From Polyangiaceae bacterium (GTDB lineage Bacteria > Myxococcota_A > Polyangia > Polyangiales > Polyangiaceae), in NCBI GenBank assembly GCA_029941785.1, contig JAPYTK010000040.1, positions 1 through 32,375 of the forward strand: DNA of 32,375 bases. The letters are read 5' to 3'. Shown piece after piece: positions 31,132 through 32,375 of the stretch. The position numbers and the translations under genes are program-made. Position 1 is the first letter of the stretch; each line of letters opens with the position of its first letter. The notes under the pieces were generated by a model. It was not told the origin of the DNA. It made no database searches and saw only the letters and a list, made by a program, of their open reading frames with translations.

Positions 31132-32375
31132 TCAGTGGGTGTTTTGACGAAGGGCTTCAATGCCCGGGAGTTGCCGGCCTTCGATGAAACGCAAGGACGC
31201 GCCACCTCCGGTCGAAATGTGATCGAAACGCGAGGCGATCTCCTCACCTGCTTGCCGAACGGCCGCGGCGCTGTCTCCGCCGCCCACCACCGTGAAGCCG
31301 GGGGCTGCGCTCATGGCGCGGGCCACGGCGAAGGTGCCCGTGGCGAAGGGCTCCGATTCGAAGAGGCCCATCGGACCGTTCCAGAAGATGGTCTGAGCTT
31401 TTGCGATGTGCTGCGAAAAACGCTCGATGGTTGCGGGTCCGATGTCGAGGGCCGTCGTGCCTTGCGGCACAGCGCTCACTGGAACGACCATGCCGTCGGC
31501 TGCATCGAGCGATTCGGCGACCATGACGTCGCTTGGCAAGACCAGCTCGGCGCTCTGCTGCTGTGCTTTTTCGATGAGGGTTCGGGCCAAGGCGAGTTTG
31601 TCTTCTTCAACGAGGCTCTTTTGCATGTCGTGGCCCTTCGCTGCGAGGAAGGTATTGGCCATCGCTCCGCCGATGCATACGACGTCACAGCGTTGGAACA
31701 GCGCCTCGATCACGTCGAGCTTGTCGCTGACCTTGGCGCCTCCGATGATCGCGAGATACGGCGAGGTCGGGGACGCCACCAATCGGCCCAAGCTCTCGAG
31801 TTCGCGCCGGACCAGCATTCCTACCCCGCGGTCGCGTTTCGTCTTGGGCAGAGCATGGACCGATGCATGTTTCCGGTGCACGGCACCAAAGGCGTCGTTG
31901 AGGTAGACGTCGAACAAGTCGCCTAGCGCGCGCGCAAATTCCTCGTCGTCGGCCGTTTCGCCGGGATAAAAGCGCAGATTCTCGAGCAAACACAACTGGG
32001 GCGTACCGTGCTGACTTCCCGTCTTGGAGGCGACGCGCAGGTCGTGAACGAGTTTCTTCGGCGCATCGCCGATGCTCTCTTCCGGCAGGAGCACTTCGTA
32101 GCCGCTCAGCTCAGCGAGCCGTGAGCCCGCAGGCTCGAGCGACAAGCTCTCGACTCGCTTGCCTCCGGGCCGGCCGAGGTGAGAGCCGATGATCAACTTC
32201 GCGCCCGCTTCGATGAGGAACTGAATCGTCGGCAAGACCGCCCGTATGCGCGTATCGTCCGTGATTTGCCCGTCCTCGTCGAGCGGCACGTTGAAGTCGA
32301 CACGCAAGAAGACGCGCTTGTTCCTCAGCCACTCGCCCTCGTCGAGCGGGCCCAACTCGAGCGCTTCAACTGTGG
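31132..32375 (-). CDS. pgk: Phosphoglycerate kinase (5' end cut by the window edge)
   Basis: Pgk transfers phosphate from 1,3-bisphosphoglycerate to ADP in glycolysis. Visible signatures are RVFLRVDFNVPLDEDG near the N-terminus, IGSHLGRPGGKR, SPYLAIIGGAKVSDKLDVI, and the C-terminal FTVVGGGDSAAA nucleotide loop with ISTGGGASLRF. The frame is open to the window end, and the residues before the TTG at 32355 (TVEALEL) look like coding sequence, so the true start is probably just outside the window and only a few residues are missing. It is the first visible gene of a minus-strand glycolysis and secretion unit. Confidence 0.96.
   Translation of the reverse strand, partial: TVEALELGPLDEGEWLRNKRVFLRVDFNVPLDEDGQITDDTRIRAVLPTIQFLIEAGAKLIIGSHLGRPGGKRVESLSLEPAGSRLAELSGYEVLLPEESIGDAPKKLVHDLRVASKTGSQHGTPQLCLLENLRFYPGETADDEEFARALGDLFDVYLNDAFGAVHRKHASVHALPKTKRDRGVGMLVRRELESLGRLVASPTSPYLAIIGGAKVSDKLDVIEALFQRCDVVCIGGAMANTFLAAKGHDMQKSLVEEDKLALARTLIEKAQQQSAELVLPSDVMVAESLDAADGMVVPVSAVPQGTTALDIGPATIERFSQHIAKAQTIFWNGPMGLFESEPFATGTFAVARAMSAAPGFTVVGGGDSAAAVRQAGEEIASRFDHISTGGGASLRFIEGRQLPGIEALRQNTH

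Noticed and set aside
1-32375. CCACAGT at the window start mirrored by ACTGTGG at the end
   Set aside because: Seven matching bases between two arbitrary ends lie within chance and window-cut effects; no element boundary is indicated.
1-32375. tRNA, rRNA, insertion sequence, phage or toxin-antitoxin genes
   Set aside because: I scanned the intergenic regions and found no T-arm-like GTTCGAATC, transposase motif or paired small toxin-antitoxin frames.

Overview
The window looks like ordinary chromosomal DNA from a member of the Myxococcota (delta-proteobacterial lineage, probably near the Polyangia). This is inferred from the moderately high GC coding sequence (roughly 60 % by eye), the receiver/PATAN/PEGA signalling architecture, several secreted lipoproteins of unknown function including a Cys-rich one with a Gly/Thr/Ser linker, and a ribosomal L3 standing alone next to rlmE. 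I support 28 protein genes. I see no rRNA, tRNA, CRISPR array, insertion sequence, integrase or phage gene.

Layout. 1-2270: rarA, then a hpt-TPR pair on the minus strand. 2413-5126: cysD-cysN for sulfate activation, where CysN carries a decayed APS-kinase tail. 5127-5574: a long AT-rich gap flanked by DnaA-box-like sequences. 5575-7561: dapF translationally coupled to a class I/II aminotransferase (diaminopimelate/lysine route). 7574-10774: an M3 oligopeptidase divergent from an orphan di-iron ferritin-like protein. 10798-16415: a 1099-aa receiver-receiver-PATAN-TM-PEGA protein followed by a lipoprotein with a sulfatase-like domain lacking canonical catalytic residues. 16474-21120 (minus): tatA, a 1055-aa S41/PDZ protease and two overlapping genes of unknown function, apparently one operon. 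21253-26331: an unknown lipoprotein, a Fur-family regulator divergent from an L,D-transpeptidase, glutaryl-CoA dehydrogenase and a DoxX-like membrane protein. 26289-27601 (minus): rplC and rlmE. 28108-29470: the Cys-rich lipoprotein, a strong intrinsic terminator and an orphan LicC-like nucleotidyltransferase. 29481-32375 (minus): pgk-tpiA-secG-lipoprotein, with pgk cut by the window edge.

Most of the window is housekeeping: replication stress, purine salvage, sulfate activation, diaminopimelate synthesis, glycolysis, protein export and ribosome biogenesis. The less ordinary parts are the dead APS-kinase fusion, the DnaA-box/AT-rich gap, the membrane-spanning receiver protein with its sulfatase-like neighbour, and the tatA-protease-unknown operon. 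No defence island or biosynthetic cluster is visible. All functional calls come from motifs read by eye; no database search was made.
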